From: Prosopocoilus inquinatus
Taxonomy: Eukaryota; Arthropoda; Insecta; Coleoptera; Lucanidae
DNA: 64,000 bases
Reading direction: 5' to 3'
Assembly: GCA_036172665.1 (NCBI GenBank)
Contig: CM069872.1
Span: 20,315,001 to 20,379,000, forward strand
Under the pieces are notes generated by a model, which did no database searches, had not been told where the DNA came from, and worked only from the letters and a program-made list of their open reading frames with translations. Below, in pieces: positions 47,882 to 60,210 of this stretch. The first letter of the stretch is position 1, and each line of letters begins with the position of its first letter. A program made the translations under genes and the position numbers.

Positions 47882-50800
47882 GTACGTTCACGTTTCCTAT
47901 TTATTGTTATTATTGTTTCATGTAAGTGACTTGCTTTCAGGTTCATTTACTTTGAATGCACTCTCAGGAAAAATTATGTTTCGAGACGTCATATATGTCA
48001 CGCATGATTACAGTGTTAGGGTTCAGGATGGATACTTAATATTTAGATGGTGGCGATCATATGTTCCAAAGGACGTAAGCGAAGGTATAGTAAGAGCAAA
48101 TGTGGAAGACATCAATCCACAAAGCTTAGTTTCAAATACCAAAAAGGCATGTAATGAAGTAGATACACCTAGTCTATTTTTTTTGGATAGGCAGAAAATG
48201 CAACGTTGTAAATGAATGTGGCTCCCCTATTAGCGTGTTATTTGTGTTCTGTTTTTTTTTTCAATTAAGCCCGGTTTTTCAGTTGATTGGTAAAGAGATG
48301 GTTACTTATTAGTGGGATAAATTTAACCTCTTTGGTGAGGTGCTTGTTAAACAAAATCTCCATTTTCAATTATAAATCAAATACCAAAGAAGTAGAGCCG
48401 TACAGTTGCTCGTACACATTTATGTATCCCTTCTACATGTTACTGCCACAAAGCAAATTTACTGGTTGTTAGTTTAATTTATGTCATTGTTAGGACTACC
48501 AATACTTTGATAAACTCATTTTCTGAGGTAACAATCGGATAACACTAACGGTCACTTTATCTTAAAGCAGCAAGTAGTTATTAAAGATTGGGGTCAACTT
48601 TCAAATTTCTTTGTCGTCTGCTAATTGTGTAATATGGTAACACGTTACAATAACTTGCAAATTTCCGTCTATTAATAATAAATAGAGTATAGATAAAAAT
48701 TGCGCCATGAGTTAATACCTTTGCGGGTCATACAAAACTACAGGATTTTAACATTATTTTGCTAAGTTCAGTAATTCAGTATTCAATGCTGAATTGTTTA
48801 AAACTACACGTAAGGAGTTATAAGGAAGCAGTCTCATAAGTAGAGCTGGGATTATATGCAAATTGCATATTTGCTTCTACAGGCTGTCCATTTTTCGAAT
48901 GCCACTGTGGGGATCTCGCTTATCTTAAGAGGTACGAGGTTTATGATACTGCCATCTTTGTATAACAAAAGCCATAATTTCAATTTTTGGCCTGTAGTAG
49001 GCTATACTCATAGGCTTTCAGGTCATACCTATTTTTATACAAAATTGTTTACGGGCTGGTTGAAAAGTAACTCCTATTTGAACTGATTTCAACCGTCAAA
49101 AAGTCATGTTTTTAAATAGAACACCCAGTATGTTTTTAAACCATAAGAATCAGAATTAAATGTTTTTTCGAACTGCATTCCCTGTGCCCATCTCTTACCT
49201 TTCTCTTTCTATACATGATTTTCACTTTTTAGTATTATTCCTGAATAGTGTGCTATGAAAGTATAACATACTGAGGTTTTTTAAATTAATTTCAGACTGT
49301 AAAATCAATTTCAATTTAAAAACCGAAAAATAATAGTTAAATACATATCTAACATCTGAACTTTTTATTGACAAATGCCGCATGTATTAGAATTCTTGGT
49401 ATGACACATTTGCAAAGAGAAATTTACACTTGCAATGCAAAATTTTATGAAAACTAATAAATAAATCAAAAATATTAAAAATAATACACAAATTGTTGGT
49501 TACAATATTGACTCTAAGTTGTCCTCGGCTATTATTTATTAGTAATAACTTTCCACTGTATCTAAGTAATAACGCATTTTCCTCGATATAACAACTTTTT
49601 TTTATTAACGTCTTGAATTGTCGATTTCTTTTATCATCAAATACATTTAATGTCTGTGTTTGAATATTCATTTTTTGGTTCTTCGTAGCAATTAAATTGT
49701 TTTTTTTTATTCCTCATAGACGGATAATTTCAAAAATTATAATACCTCTAGTTTTCATAGTCCACTATTTAAAAACAATACCGAAAAATGAGAAAAAGAT
49801 TAGGTGTTAAAAGGAAATCGTCGATAACAAGTGAACTGTAAGGGATAGGTATAGGGAATGCTAATACAGGATGAAAGAGCATTTAATTTTGAGTCACGCT
49901 GTGTATTTACATGTGAGTTATGGTCTATACATATGGTTTAATCATCTGATACTGCACCTGTCTTTTCAATTTGTGAGGACTTATGATTCGCATTCACAAA
50001 CAAAACTTAAGGTGCATTCAGACGCGTACAGGGTTTTGTTTTACTGTAAAAGATAATAGCGATAAAACTTTTACATTTAAAGTTTTTCTCTAGCTCCTAA
50101 AATAAATCCTCTAGATAGGGTTCAAAATATATTTAAAAAAAAAACTATACTTATCGAGTTCGGCCACCTTAAAATGGTGCAAGTTTGTTATAATGAACTC
50201 TGGTTAATTGTAAAAGTTACGCAATTTTAAAAAAAAGTGTAGCCACTCAATATTTTCGGCTTGTCGGTAAGTGAAGTGGTGACTTTATTTTCCGACTTGT
50301 CCGGAAATAAAGTCGCAACTTTCAGGAATGTGAAACATAATGCAAATTCCGTTTCATGATCGAACGAACTATGTAGTTCAAGTTAGCGTTTTCCATTCGC
50401 TTGCACTAGTTACACTACAGAGTATTTGCCTCTTCTTTTAGCTTTATATAATGATAAGGAATGAAGATATTCTGTATGCAGCCAGTTCTTTTATTTTTTC
50501 GGGGTGTACAATAAGTTAATTTTCAGACTTGTCCCATTCTGACACCAGGCTTTCTGTTGTTTTAAATGGTTTCGAACTGCATGTGTACAATCGGTCACAA
50601 ATGTACTCGCGTCTTTGGAAAATATTTGGTTTAGATCCAAGGTTATTTCCCGACAGCAAGGATGATGATCAGGACAAACCACCAGACTCGGAAAACAATG
50701 GAGTGTAAGTAAAATTTGTGGATGACATGCCATTTTTTTTAAATAGCGTTTTAAAACTAATCGGTATACATAATAGCTAGTTATTTATTTAGTTTAGTGA

Positions 50801-53800
50801 CATTTGCTATTAAGGCGCGAGTGTAATACATAGTTTTATCCAACACTTATTTATTATGAAGTCATAATAATGCTGATTTTGAATAAGAATTTAATATTAG
50901 TTCATAATTCTACTAGTGTTTTATGGACCTCATAATACAGGCTGTTCTTTTACTGTGTGCAAATATTTAAATCTGTAATGCATCACCATAAATGGCAACG
51001 ATTAAACTCATATGTCCTTAACCGAAAGTTAATAATTTTCGAGAAAAATGCATTGGCAGATTTTCACTAAACCGTTTGAGAACTGCTGGCGTAACTAAGG
51101 AGGTAGGTGGCTAAGATCTCGCGCACACAGCGGTGTTTAATGTGGTTTAACCTTGTGCATGAACCGTGTCGTGAACGAACATGGTTGATTCGTATGATGC
51201 TTATTAACAAGTCGTAGTGGCTTTTGCAAACAAGGTAAAAAGACCTGCCGGAAGTCTCACAGCCATTTGGCAAATTTCTGCATGCGAAAGGAAACGAATT
51301 TTGAAAACTTTCGGTTTATATAAGTTCATATTCATTTTCACGAAGTATTAAAAAACAATCGATCTTACAAATTACAGATTCAATTAATTCGATTACGAAA
51401 TTTTCCGAATTAATCAACATTTTAAACCCGCCTGGATTTACTAAAACAAATGTAACCTCACTCCAAGTAAGTAATTACATTTTTAAGTATTTTCAAATTA
51501 TAGTCCGACGATTATAATTACTGGACGAAAAATGCTCCTTAAGATTGCGAATGAGTTAAGTAATCACATCATCGTCATCCATCGTTTTATTTTTCACAAG
51601 TAATAAATAAATTGCGTCTCCATTTCTTAAGTGTGTTTTTACAACCCCGGCTGCCTCTTCGATTGACGCGTTTAAGGTAGGGTAGTATTTAAATAAATGT
51701 AACATTAATTCGCTCAGTGAATTAAAATTTTAAATAAAATAATTACTAAACTATATTAGTGATTATTGATTATTATTACGAAACGCCACGAAATGGGTTT
51801 GAATGCGGAACCCAGCGCGGTGTCGGTGTCGACTATAAGAAGGCGTTGCGATCTTACTATTATTTCTCTTTCGCACATTTCAATAGTTCCAAACAAGTGG
51901 AACCTCCGAAATTTTTGGCTATAGTACGGTAACCACCGGAAAATACGCACAGAAGGTAGCATTTCATGAACATATACTGAGGTTTTTTTTTTATTTGCAC
52001 ACGGTAAAAAAACACCCTGCTTAATAAAAAAAGTCTTATTTTGGTTTCCTTTACTTGCCGTAGAAATTTGGCACCTTGTATTTCCGAAAACGTAATTTTA
52101 TTCTCTCTTCAGAAATGTGAAAATATGCAGCGTTCCATGTAAAAAGTCAGAAGTTGAGCTTACATATCAAAAACTATGCGTCTTAGAAAAAATGTAACAA
52201 AGAATAATGAATCTCACATTAAAAAGAGCCTTAAAAAGTTTTTACAGATATCGAAAATTTTCATAAACAAACAAGTTAAAATAAAGGTTTTTGGAAATCG
52301 CCGAATTTTGAAAAACATTTCGAAGCTCGTAAACGGTTTAAGATATCGATATGCAATTTTTACCATTGAACTTGCCATAAAAATCGGACGCCGGACACCG
52401 CTGTCGATTTTTGTGCAGCTCATCTAAAAATAGGTGTTTCCCTTTAAAAGTGTTAAATTTGGCCTACCCTGTACTTTTGACAACTTTTTCAAGTTTAATA
52501 ACTTGCGGTCGTCATTGTCGTTATCTTTAACATGAAAAAAAAATCGTGCTTATTATTCAAATATTTTAGAGTCCAGACAGTAAACGGTAACAACTCAGGA
52601 AGAAAGCAGAGATCTGAAGCAGCTATGGCACGCACCTGGCGAGACTTGATTCCCGTTATAAAAGTCGACGTTTCATCGGTGAGAGCTTCTTCAGCGATTG
52701 GTCATTGGTTGTATTTAACAGTTTTTTTTTCTGTTTTGATAGAGCCGAGTGGTTTTCGGCAATCGCTTGGTCCCGACGACACTCAGCATTACCGTCGAAG
52801 AATCGCATTTTGTGTATTCAACGAAACCGGCTGTCTGTGAATTAGACAGATTTATGCATTTTATTAAATGTAAGGCGGAGAACGCTAGAGTTATGCTTGT
52901 GCCAAGTCCAAAATACACTGGTAAGTTATGTTAAAGTATATCAAGTAAATTATGATAACTACTAATTACTAAAGCAAGGCGGTTTATGAGATATCTGGTA
53001 AAAGCAAGTATAGGTGCAGGTTTCAACGTCTCCGCTGTAGGGTTTATATTAGGGATACCGGTACACGATAATTTTGCTACCTGGGTACCCGTTACTGTTA
53101 CCCGCGGTAATTACATGTTACCCGACAAGTACCCGGCTACCCGATACCCGATAGCTATCGGGTAAGTATGAAATAGGAATTTGAAAAAACTAATATAGAA
53201 TTATCTGAAGTGACTCAAGTAAAATGTAATGAAAGTCACGTCAGGCGAAATTTAATGAAGGCCACTCGGTTGTTGGACACTTTCCGAATATCGGGTATTG
53301 GGTAGTTATCGGGTAATGGGATTCATAAAGGCACTCTCCATACTCGCGCTCATCGCATTAAGGCCGACGCGCACTTATCATACCCGGCCGCAGCGCACCG
53401 GTCCACGCCGGCCGGGATTTTATTATTTACTTATTTTTATATGTAACAACGCACACTAATCGGAATCGCATCATTTCGCACGGAATCGGCCCGTACGGAA
53501 ATTCGACTAGAATATTTTAGCCGACTGCCGAAACTGACTTACGTTTCCTATCATTATTTTTCAGCTTTTCTTCTTCCTCTTCATATCATAGCGCCACAAT
53601 CACAATTTTAGGATCTAAATGAGCATGATTAGTGTGCGTTATTACATATAAAAATAGCTAAATAATAAAATGCCGGCCGGCGTGGACCGGTGCAGTGCCA
53701 GCCGGGTAGCATAAGTGCGCGCCACTTTTAATTTTTAACGGCCGGCGTGGACCGGTGCGCTGCCGCACAGTGGAACGATCTAATGTAATGCTTTGGACAT

Positions 53801-56800
53801 CGGTCAGAAACTCAAGTATCAAATTCAGAAAATCTTTTCATACATATTTGTTACTTATGTTGGTATGTTAAAGCATCTTTAACTTTTTTTTAATTTCTTA
53901 AAAAAATGAGCCTTATAATAGCTGAAAAATAACGTCTTCTTTAAATCAGAAAAAAATTCAAATTTGAATTTCTTCGTTGGTGTTTTTCTAAATTGCAACA
54001 AATTTTATACTGAAAAAAGAGTGTCTAAGTACATTATCCCTGATATGTAAAATCTATGCTCCAATGTGCCGTTTAGCAGGAAAATAAAAATTATTAATGT
54101 TAATCTATTATTGACAGTTTCGTAAAACTCTCGCAATATCGCGCTGTATAATGTGCTACATTAATACACTACGGCACTAAATTTCAAGCTGATGCCATCA
54201 GATTTTGCGACTTCCTGCGACCTTACAAAATATTTAAATTTTTATGAATATAGAGTGTTCTATCTAAGACGGTTCTTTTCACATCTCTTTAGTTAGTCAT
54301 TTTACAAAAAATGGTTTCAAACAAAAGTTTCATTACATCATATAAGGTACATTTTAAAATAAGTTTGCTGTATACAGAGTGTTCCGTTTAGACTGGACGT
54401 TATATCACTTCGTTATTTTAAATGGAAGACCCTATATGTTTTTACATTTTCGGATTCCAGGCTCAATTTTAATGTAACTTTATGTACCACACATATGGCC
54501 TAATGTAAACCGTTTACGCGTTATTCAACTTTTTAAAACATATAACTGTTGCAGTACTTTAAACAAATGCAAATATCTTCCAAACAAATGACGCTAGGGA
54601 CTTGTGTTTTTTTGCAAAAGATTCGTTTTGAAATGCTTTTTCACTTACACTGTTAAGAAAAATGTCAAGTAACAAGGACTTACAAACAATTTAAAGTATA
54701 TTTATTATTTTTTAAATGTATAATTATTGTATGTAACTAAAGTACATCGAACATATCAAGAGAAATTTTACAATTTTTTGACGATATAAACCTGTGGTTT
54801 TTTGAAATCTGAAGTATTATTTTTCAAACAGGTAACATGTGAACATTAGAAATGTCTGTCACCTTGACATTAAAAGTCACAATAACACGAACAAATTAAA
54901 CTATCTAACAGAAAAGTACAGTTCATTAGCAGGTCATGATAAAAATAGACCCTGAGAAACGTCAAAATTAATATTTTGTCTTTCAGATTGTCGACGGTTT
55001 CAATCTTTTGAAGATTCAAGTTCAAGATTTGCTGTCCTCTGTGTTCTTTTAATTTTTCTTGTAATTATTCAGCATTTTCATTGATTTCCGTTCTTATTGA
55101 TCTGATAAGATAAATTAATACAAGGAAGCAAACACTAAGAGGAAGACAGGAAAATTCTGCGTTTACAAAGAATTCTTGGTGTTCAATTTGAAAGGATTAT
55201 GGTTCTTATTTTTTTTATTTATGAGGATATAAATTCGGTTAAATCAGCTAATTTCAATGTTGATGCTGAATTTAATTTAATTTATAATCGAAAATCGTAA
55301 TAATATACCGGGTGTCCCGCGCCATGTGCTCACCCTTCTAGAATCTTTATTTATTAATCGATTAACCTGAATTTTGGAGACAATAAACTAAACGAAAAAT
55401 GGAATTTTCGGACATATTGATAGTCGTCATAGGACTTCCTGTCTCGCCGGAAGTGATATCAACTTTCTTATTTTAAATGGAACACCCTATATATTTTTAC
55501 ATATTTAAAATCTACGGAGCATTACGAGTCCGAATACGTATCAATTGTTAATTTTGGTTTCCATGACAACGAAAAAAAAACTTTTTTATTTTTCAATCTA
55601 GAAAGCTATGAATCGCATTTTTTCGATCTAATGCGATCAAGTGTTTCGGAAAAATCACTCCTTTGATGGTATTTTGATTTTTAACATTTTTACGGTATTT
55701 GAAATGTTCATTAGCTCTTAACTCATTTCTTTCGATAGAACCTCATATGTGTCTTAGCTTAGTTCAACAGAACATTTCTTTCTGAGTACGCTGATACCAA
55801 ATACGTCATATTTTCTTTGAAAGTCATTTGAAATAAAGGGAGTGTAAAATTTCAATAAAACATGCTCTATTTTAAATTATTTGTTTTGCGTCAAGTCAAT
55901 ATATGATTCGCTTTTTAATAAAATATTTTCAAGATAGAAACTGGTGTTCTCTATGAGTGTAAATTATTATATTATGAATTTATTGTATTATTACTGGACC
56001 AAACAAAACCCAAAGCTAAAAACTCGATTATTTCATAATTACTCGATTTGTTTTATCAGTCCACTTCGTGCGAATGGCCCATATTCTAACCTCGTCTTTA
56101 ATTTAGTAATGTCGTGATTAAATTCTCTATCACTTTCTTACACATTAAATTCGAATAAAACTATATTGTTTTTTGTTTATTTTAATCACGGCTTTAGTTA
56201 CAAACGACTCTAATCATGAGATGAGAATACGGCCCATTGTATTTAAAAACATTAACCAAGCTCAAGCTCTAACTACGCTCAAGCTTGAACACATAACAAC
56301 TAAGCTAAAACCTGTTGGATGAGTTAATTCACAAATGCTAGCTAGTGTGGCCAGAATAACCGTTAAATGATGTGCTAAATCCTTTTGATGTGTCAAAACA
56401 GACCGCTACCCGAGCTATCGTCTAACGTTTAACGCCATTCATAACGACGAAAACAAATTAGCGTGTTAAGTCGTGGCTACACCTATGTTTAATGCCAAAT
56501 AGCATTACAGCGGAGACGCGTTAAAGATTCAACCTAATTTCTCTGGGGTTTGCACGTTACCTGAACCAAGCCGAGTTTTTATAAAAAGTTCCTGAAGCGA
56601 CGGATGCTATTATCAAAAGTAAAGTGCTATTAAAATTTAGGTATGTTAGATGATCCACCTCGTTACATGGGCGAGGGCTTCGTACTGATGTCCACCAATG
56701 ATTTGGAATTGTATTTTTACATGGATGAAGCTGGTGTGGTACGTGAAGGCCCTGTATCAATTGTGTTGCCAAACGGCGATACGGTTGAACCCAGTCCTCC

Positions 56801-58150
56801 GCAATGGGGCATCGATATTAAATGCGGAAAAGGTGAAATCCATGATGTTCATGGGTGCCCAAATACATGAGTCTGAATATACGTAATTATTACAGGTACG
56901 GACTTTAGTTACGGCCCTTGGGCAGACCGACAGCGGGAGCATCTCTTTAAATTCTTCTATCCGCAAGATTACCTGCCCATGCAGGTGACGAAGATGGCAA
57001 AGCCCGGTGAAAAACGACAAATGCAATCATTTGATATTCGATTGTTAATGCAGAGTAAGGCGACTATAGATATTTTGTTTACGAAAAACAAGGAAACGAA
57101 TGCCGTGCACGTTAATGTGGGGGCCGGGAGTTATCTGGAGATTTCCGTGCCGTGGGTTACCTCGGAAAGTGGATACGTGACTAAAATAAACGGACAGCTT
57201 CTGCACCTCGAAGCCACCACCAGCTTGCAGTTTCGCGACTTGCTTATCAGTGAAACCTTGGAATTTTCCGTGCTCTGTCACTATCCAATAGCTTGGAACG
57301 AGCATCAATTGTGGGAGTTGAATTTGACGGGTTGCAAAGCGTCAGTTAGTATAATTTTTTGCCACAAGTGGTTTTTTTCAGGTATTTTAACACCGTAATA
57401 AGTTTTTATTCGTGATTACCATTTATTATTTGCAGATTTAATAAATGATTGGTCTTCGAAGCAACGTCCTGATTTGTTACATTTCGTGCCGTACACCTGG
57501 CGGTTTGGTTTAACGCTGAAACATTGCGAGCTGCTCACACTCGCAAATCAGTATAATTGGGTTGACTGTAGCAGTTCAGGACAAAGGCAGAGATTAGAAA
57601 ACACGCAGATCGCTCTGTGTGCTCATTTTTTGCATTTATCTTTCGACTTACCCTTCGATGAATATCTGCCAGATACTATACCACTTAATTTTAGTATTCA
57701 AGTACGTGTTGACTTCAGCTAAATTACTGACATTTAAAAATCTTCATACTTTCAGGGAGAAAGCATAGACTTGTCTTTATTCATTCCTGAGTTTCACACA
57801 AGCAGGAACATCGTCTTGGCCTTGCAAAAATTCGCAAAGGTTAGATCCAAAGACGGTTCTACGATGAAGAAAACGGAGGTAATTCCGAAATGGAGAAGTA
57901 TCTGCTCTGAAAGGTATTTATTTCGTATTTATTATTTGTCGTTTGATATTATTTTCAATACAAACTGTGCAGTAATGGTTGGGTCGACTTTTGGTGGGTA
58001 CCCATCGGTGCTATAAACATCTTGTATGTGTATCACCCGTGTCCCCCGTTAGGGCCTACTCCACAGGCAGACATTTCCACCCCTGTTAAAGAAGAGATTC
58101 TGCTTTCTCCCATGCGATTTCCCAGGCAAAGAAAACCTCACAGATCACCG
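47653..58150 (+). CDS. tweek: Bridge-like lipid transfer protein tweek/BLTP1 (KIAA1109), N-terminal 706 residues, ten coding exons
   Basis: Exons are 47653-47881, 47941-48084, 50527-50704, 52570-52678, 52743-52920, 56641-56832, 56896-57381, 57436-57701, 57756-57913 and 57973-58150. All phases chain and give 2118 coding bases without a stop. The start has a membrane anchor at about 31-51, followed by the N-terminal bridge segment with family hallmarks: FRWWRSYVPKD, GFELHVYNRS, WRDLIPVIKVDVS, ARVMLVPSPKY, PPRYMGEGF, DFSYGPWADRQRE, NAVHVNVGAGSYLEI, FVPYTWRFG and WVDFWWVP. BLTP1 is a very large rod-shaped protein of repeated beta-groove modules that moves phospholipids at ER-plasma membrane contacts; Drosophila tweek acts in synaptic vesicle endocytosis. 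The gene is truncated by the window: after donor GTGAGT at 58151 no further exon is seen in 5.8 kb of repeats. Confidence 0.96.
47941..48084 (+). CDS. tweek: tweek coding exon 2
   Basis: Residues 77-124, GSFTLNALSGKIMFRDVIYVT...FRWWRSYVPKDVSE. The donor was placed at GAAG|GTATAG because the next exon then completes an Asp codon. Confidence 0.92.
48085..48886. other. tweek intron 2, first part
   Basis: No repeat or gene is recognised. Translation continuing past the donor meets a stop at 48215. Confidence 0.4.
48887..49893. mobile_element. Family F element, copy 2 (right tip missing)
   Basis: The left arm is like copy 1 (GGCCTGTAGTAGGCTATAC). The interior matches copy 1 in inverted order. 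The copy stops after GCTAATACAGGATGAAAGAG. It lies in tweek intron 2. Another short fragment of the tip lies at about 60545-60600. Confidence 0.55.
49894..50526. other. tweek intron 2, last part
   Basis: A small palindrome lies at about 50281-50314 (GACTTTATTTTCCGAC and its inverse). Nothing else is recognised. Confidence 0.4.
50527..50704 (+). CDS. tweek: tweek coding exon 3
   Basis: The acceptor is TTTTCAG. The exon encodes DLSHSDTRLSVVLNGFELHVYNRS and KIFGLDPRLFPD, then an acidic linker, ending at GT|GTAAGT. Confidence 0.92.
51205..51480. repeat. 265-bp dispersed repeat, copy 2
   Basis: Same repeat as 26868-27130, lying in tweek intron 3. Shared blocks include GAAACGAATTTTG and AAACCCGCCTGGATTTA. 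Confidence 0.6.
51481..52569. other. tweek intron 3, last part
   Basis: AT-rich. About 52100-52475 resembles the ancient dispersed repeats elsewhere in the window (ends near CCTACCCTGTA). No gene. Confidence 0.35.
52570..52678 (+). CDS. tweek: tweek coding exon 4
   Basis: The acceptor is ATATTTTAG. The exon encodes a basic linker, then ARTWRDLIPVIKVDVSS, and ends at TCG|GTGAGA in phase 0. Confidence 0.9.
52743..52920 (+). CDS. tweek: tweek coding exon 5
   Basis: The acceptor TTTTGATAG follows a 64-bp intron. The exon encodes RVVFGNRLVPTTLSI to NARVMLVPSPKYTG. The donor is GTAAGT. Confidence 0.92.
53040..53330. repeat. Cluster of TACCCG / CGGGTA motifs
   Basis: At least ten variants of TACCCG or CGGGTA occur within about 290 bp, including the palindromic CCCGATAGCTATCGGG at about 53147. 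Confidence 0.6.
53368..53775. mobile_element. GC-rich inverted-repeat MITE
   Basis: The arms 53368-53460 and 53625-53735 share GCACCGGTCCACGCCGGCCG and TAACAACGCACACTAATC. A further partial arm (GGCCGGCGTGGACCGGTGCG) follows at 53740. It is strongly GC-rich for this window. Confidence 0.65.
53776..55304. other. tweek intron 5, middle
   Basis: AT-rich, with a GTGTTCCGTTTAGAC / TTTTAAATGGAAGACCC repeat trace at 54380-54445. No exon is recognised. Confidence 0.35.
55305..55612. repeat. Family B copy (one end missing)
   Basis: It begins ACCGGGTGTCCCGCGCC and contains CGCCGGAAGTGATATCAAC. It lies in tweek intron 5. Confidence 0.65.
55613..56640. other. tweek intron 5, last part
   Basis: No gene or clear repeat is recognised before the exon 6 acceptor. 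Confidence 0.35.
56641..56832 (+). CDS. tweek: tweek coding exon 6
   Basis: The acceptor is AAATTTAG. The exon encodes MLDDPPRYMGEGFVLMSTND to WGIDIKCGKG. The 3.7-kb intron before it is repeat-rich. Confidence 0.93.
56896..57381 (+). CDS. tweek: tweek coding exon 7
   Basis: The acceptor is ATTACAG. It is the longest exon here (162 codons), with DFSYGPWADRQRE, ILFTKNKETNAVHVNVGAG and TTSLQFRDLL. It ends TCAG|GTATTT. Confidence 0.96.
57436..57701 (+). CDS. tweek: tweek coding exon 8
   Basis: The acceptor is TTTGCAG, after a 54-bp intron. The exon encodes DLINDWSSKQRPDLLHFVPY to PLNFSIQ. The donor is GTACGT. Confidence 0.94.
57756..57913 (+). CDS. tweek: tweek coding exon 9
   Basis: The acceptor is CTTTCAG. 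The exon encodes GESIDLSLFIPEFHTSRN to VIPKWRSICSE. Its donor, GTATTT, is weak but keeps phase 2. Confidence 0.88.
57973..58150 (+). CDS. tweek: tweek coding exon 10
   Basis: The acceptor is CTGTGCAG. The exon encodes NGWVDFWWVPIGAINILYVY followed by a Pro/basic linker, ending CCG|GTGAGT in phase 0. This is the last tweek exon visible in the window. Confidence 0.9.
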
Positions 58151-58284
58151 GTGAGTCAATACCAATCTTAGGACATTTGTATGGATATTCACGGTCGCTT
58201 TGTCTCCTGATTGCAATGCGTACGCTTGACGACAGTTCATAAGCGCCGGCCTATTAATTAATTACCTAACGTGCCGCTTATGAG

Positions 58285-58508
58285 AATGACATTAACACCC
58301 GTTATTCATAAACCAAACTTACGCTATGCGTTCCTTTACAATTCGATATATTTCCTAAACGGTATTAATTCCCACATTGTAGGAAAGTAATTCATAAAAT
58401 ATTCATAAACCCTCACTGATTATGCGCCAAAAATGTGGGAAATATGCTCAGTTTATGAAATATAGTGATTTTTAAGCGAGCGCATAGCGTAAGTTTGGTT
58501 TATAAATA
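58285..58508. mobile_element. Inverted-repeat MITE
   Basis: TTCATAAACCAAACTTACGC at the left faces GCGTAAGTTTGGTTTATAAA at the right. Confidence 0.6.
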
Positions 58509-58796
58509 CCGGCCTGAGTTCCATACTTTCATCCGATATTTGGTCATTATGCCATTGTTTAAAACACGACCCACTAAATTTCATGAGACGGAGTCTCTTA
58601 ACCTAACGTTATTCCATTGAGAACTTATTGAGAATTCCTTTTCGTTTTTCTCCCCAAAAATTGAAAAAGACCTTAACAGGCTAAGGAAGAAAAATGTTAA
58701 GTACACAATAAGTTACCTGTTGTTGAATTTGTGCGGAATCCATACGAAAATAAGTGTATTTTTATTTTAAAATAACTTTAAATTTAAAGTCTTAGG

Positions 58797-58912
58797 ACCG
58801 TTTTCATAATCAGACTTTAAAGTTACTTTAATCTAAAAAATACATATGTTTCCCTATACTTAAAGTGACTTTAAATTAAAGCTTCCTTAAAGTCTGATTA
58901 TGAAAACAGCCG
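58797..58912. mobile_element. Hairpin MITE
   Basis: CCGTTTTCATAATCAGACTT faces AAGTCTGATTATGAAAACAG. The outer CCGT...TATGAAAACAGCC is repeated once more just downstream. Confidence 0.6.
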
Positions 58913-59140
58913 TTATTATGAAAACAGCCTTTATAATGAGATATCAGATTAAAAAAAAGAATAATAAAAAGTGTTACACTGTTCAACTTTGTAATAACAA
59001 AAAATTTGATAGCGTTGCTAAATTGTAATAGACAATTTGCCAATGCTAAAATAATAATTATAGATATCCATGTTTTATTTTATAAACAGTTGAAAACTAA
59101 AAAAAAAAGAAGTACTGCTGAGGAAAGAAAATGTGTTTGC

Positions 59141-60179
59141 TTAAAATAAGAAATTAGAAAAATTTTGTGCAAATCGTTTTTGATTGCAGTGAGAACCTCG
59201 AGCAGCCTCTGGACAGCTGTTTCAGCCCTGCTTGGGGCTTCTTCAGCAGAAACGTAGCTCGACATTCCCACTGCAGACCAAAAACGACTTGCACAATTTA
59301 TTCGCAAATGCGATGTAAGAATGATGAACATATAAAGTAGCGACATCTTACTATCGCTTTTTGACCTAACATTGCAGTAGGATAGACAAATTGAAGCGGG
59401 ATTTGGTCCTAATGAGTCCCCCATGCAAGGCGGCCATGCTTGCTGTCAAAGCATAATGAAAGATTTAGAAAAATTTTGTGCAAATCGTTTTTGATTGCAG
59501 TGAGAACCTCGAGCAGCCTCTGGACAGCTGTTTCAGCCCTGCTTGGGGCTTCTTCAGCAGAAACGTAGCTCGACATTCCCACTGCAGACCAAAAACGACT
59601 TGCACAATTTATTCGCAAATGCGATGTAAGAATGATGAACATATAAAGTAGCGACATCTTACTATCGCTTTTTGACCTAACATTGCAGTAGGATAGACAA
59701 ATTGAAGCGGGATTTGCTCCTAATGAGTCCCCCATGCAAGGCGGCCATGCTTGCTGTCAAAGCATAATGAAAGATTTTAGAAAAATTTTGTGCAAATCAT
59801 TTTTGATTGATGTTAGGTCAAAAAGCGATAGTAAGATGTCGCTACTTTATATGTTCATCATTCTTACATCGCATTTGCGAATAAAATGTGCAAGTCGTTT
59901 TTGGTCTGCAGTGGGAATGTCGAGCTACGTTTCTGCTGAAGAAGCCCCAAGCAGGGCTGAAACAGCTGTCCAGAGGCTGCTCGAGGTTCTCACTGCAATC
60001 AAAAACGATTTGCACAAAATTTTTCTAAAATCTTTCATTATGCTTTGACAGCAAGCATGGCCGCCGTGCATGGGGGACTCATTAGGAGCAAATCCCGCTT
60101 CAATTTGTCTATCCTACTGCAATGTTAGGTCAAAAAGCGATAGTAAGATGTCGCTACTTTATATGTTTAAAATAAGAAA
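59141..60179. mobile_element. Family A foldback element with 13-bp target duplication
   Basis: TTAAAATAAGAAA occurs at 59141-59153 and 60167-60179. Inside are two direct units (about 309-311 bp period), then inverted units from about 59812. The orientation is opposite to the copy at 46.1 kb: the left end reads TTAGAAAAATTTTGTGC and the right end, inward, ACATATAAAGTAGCGAC. Confidence 0.75.
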
Positions 60180-60210
60180 GTTAGCAATAATGCCGACTTA
60201 CTTTGAAACA

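Noticed and set aside
49387..49671. 94-codon frame in family F copy 2
   Set aside because: Not open in copy 1 and without recognisable domain; AT-rich chance frame.
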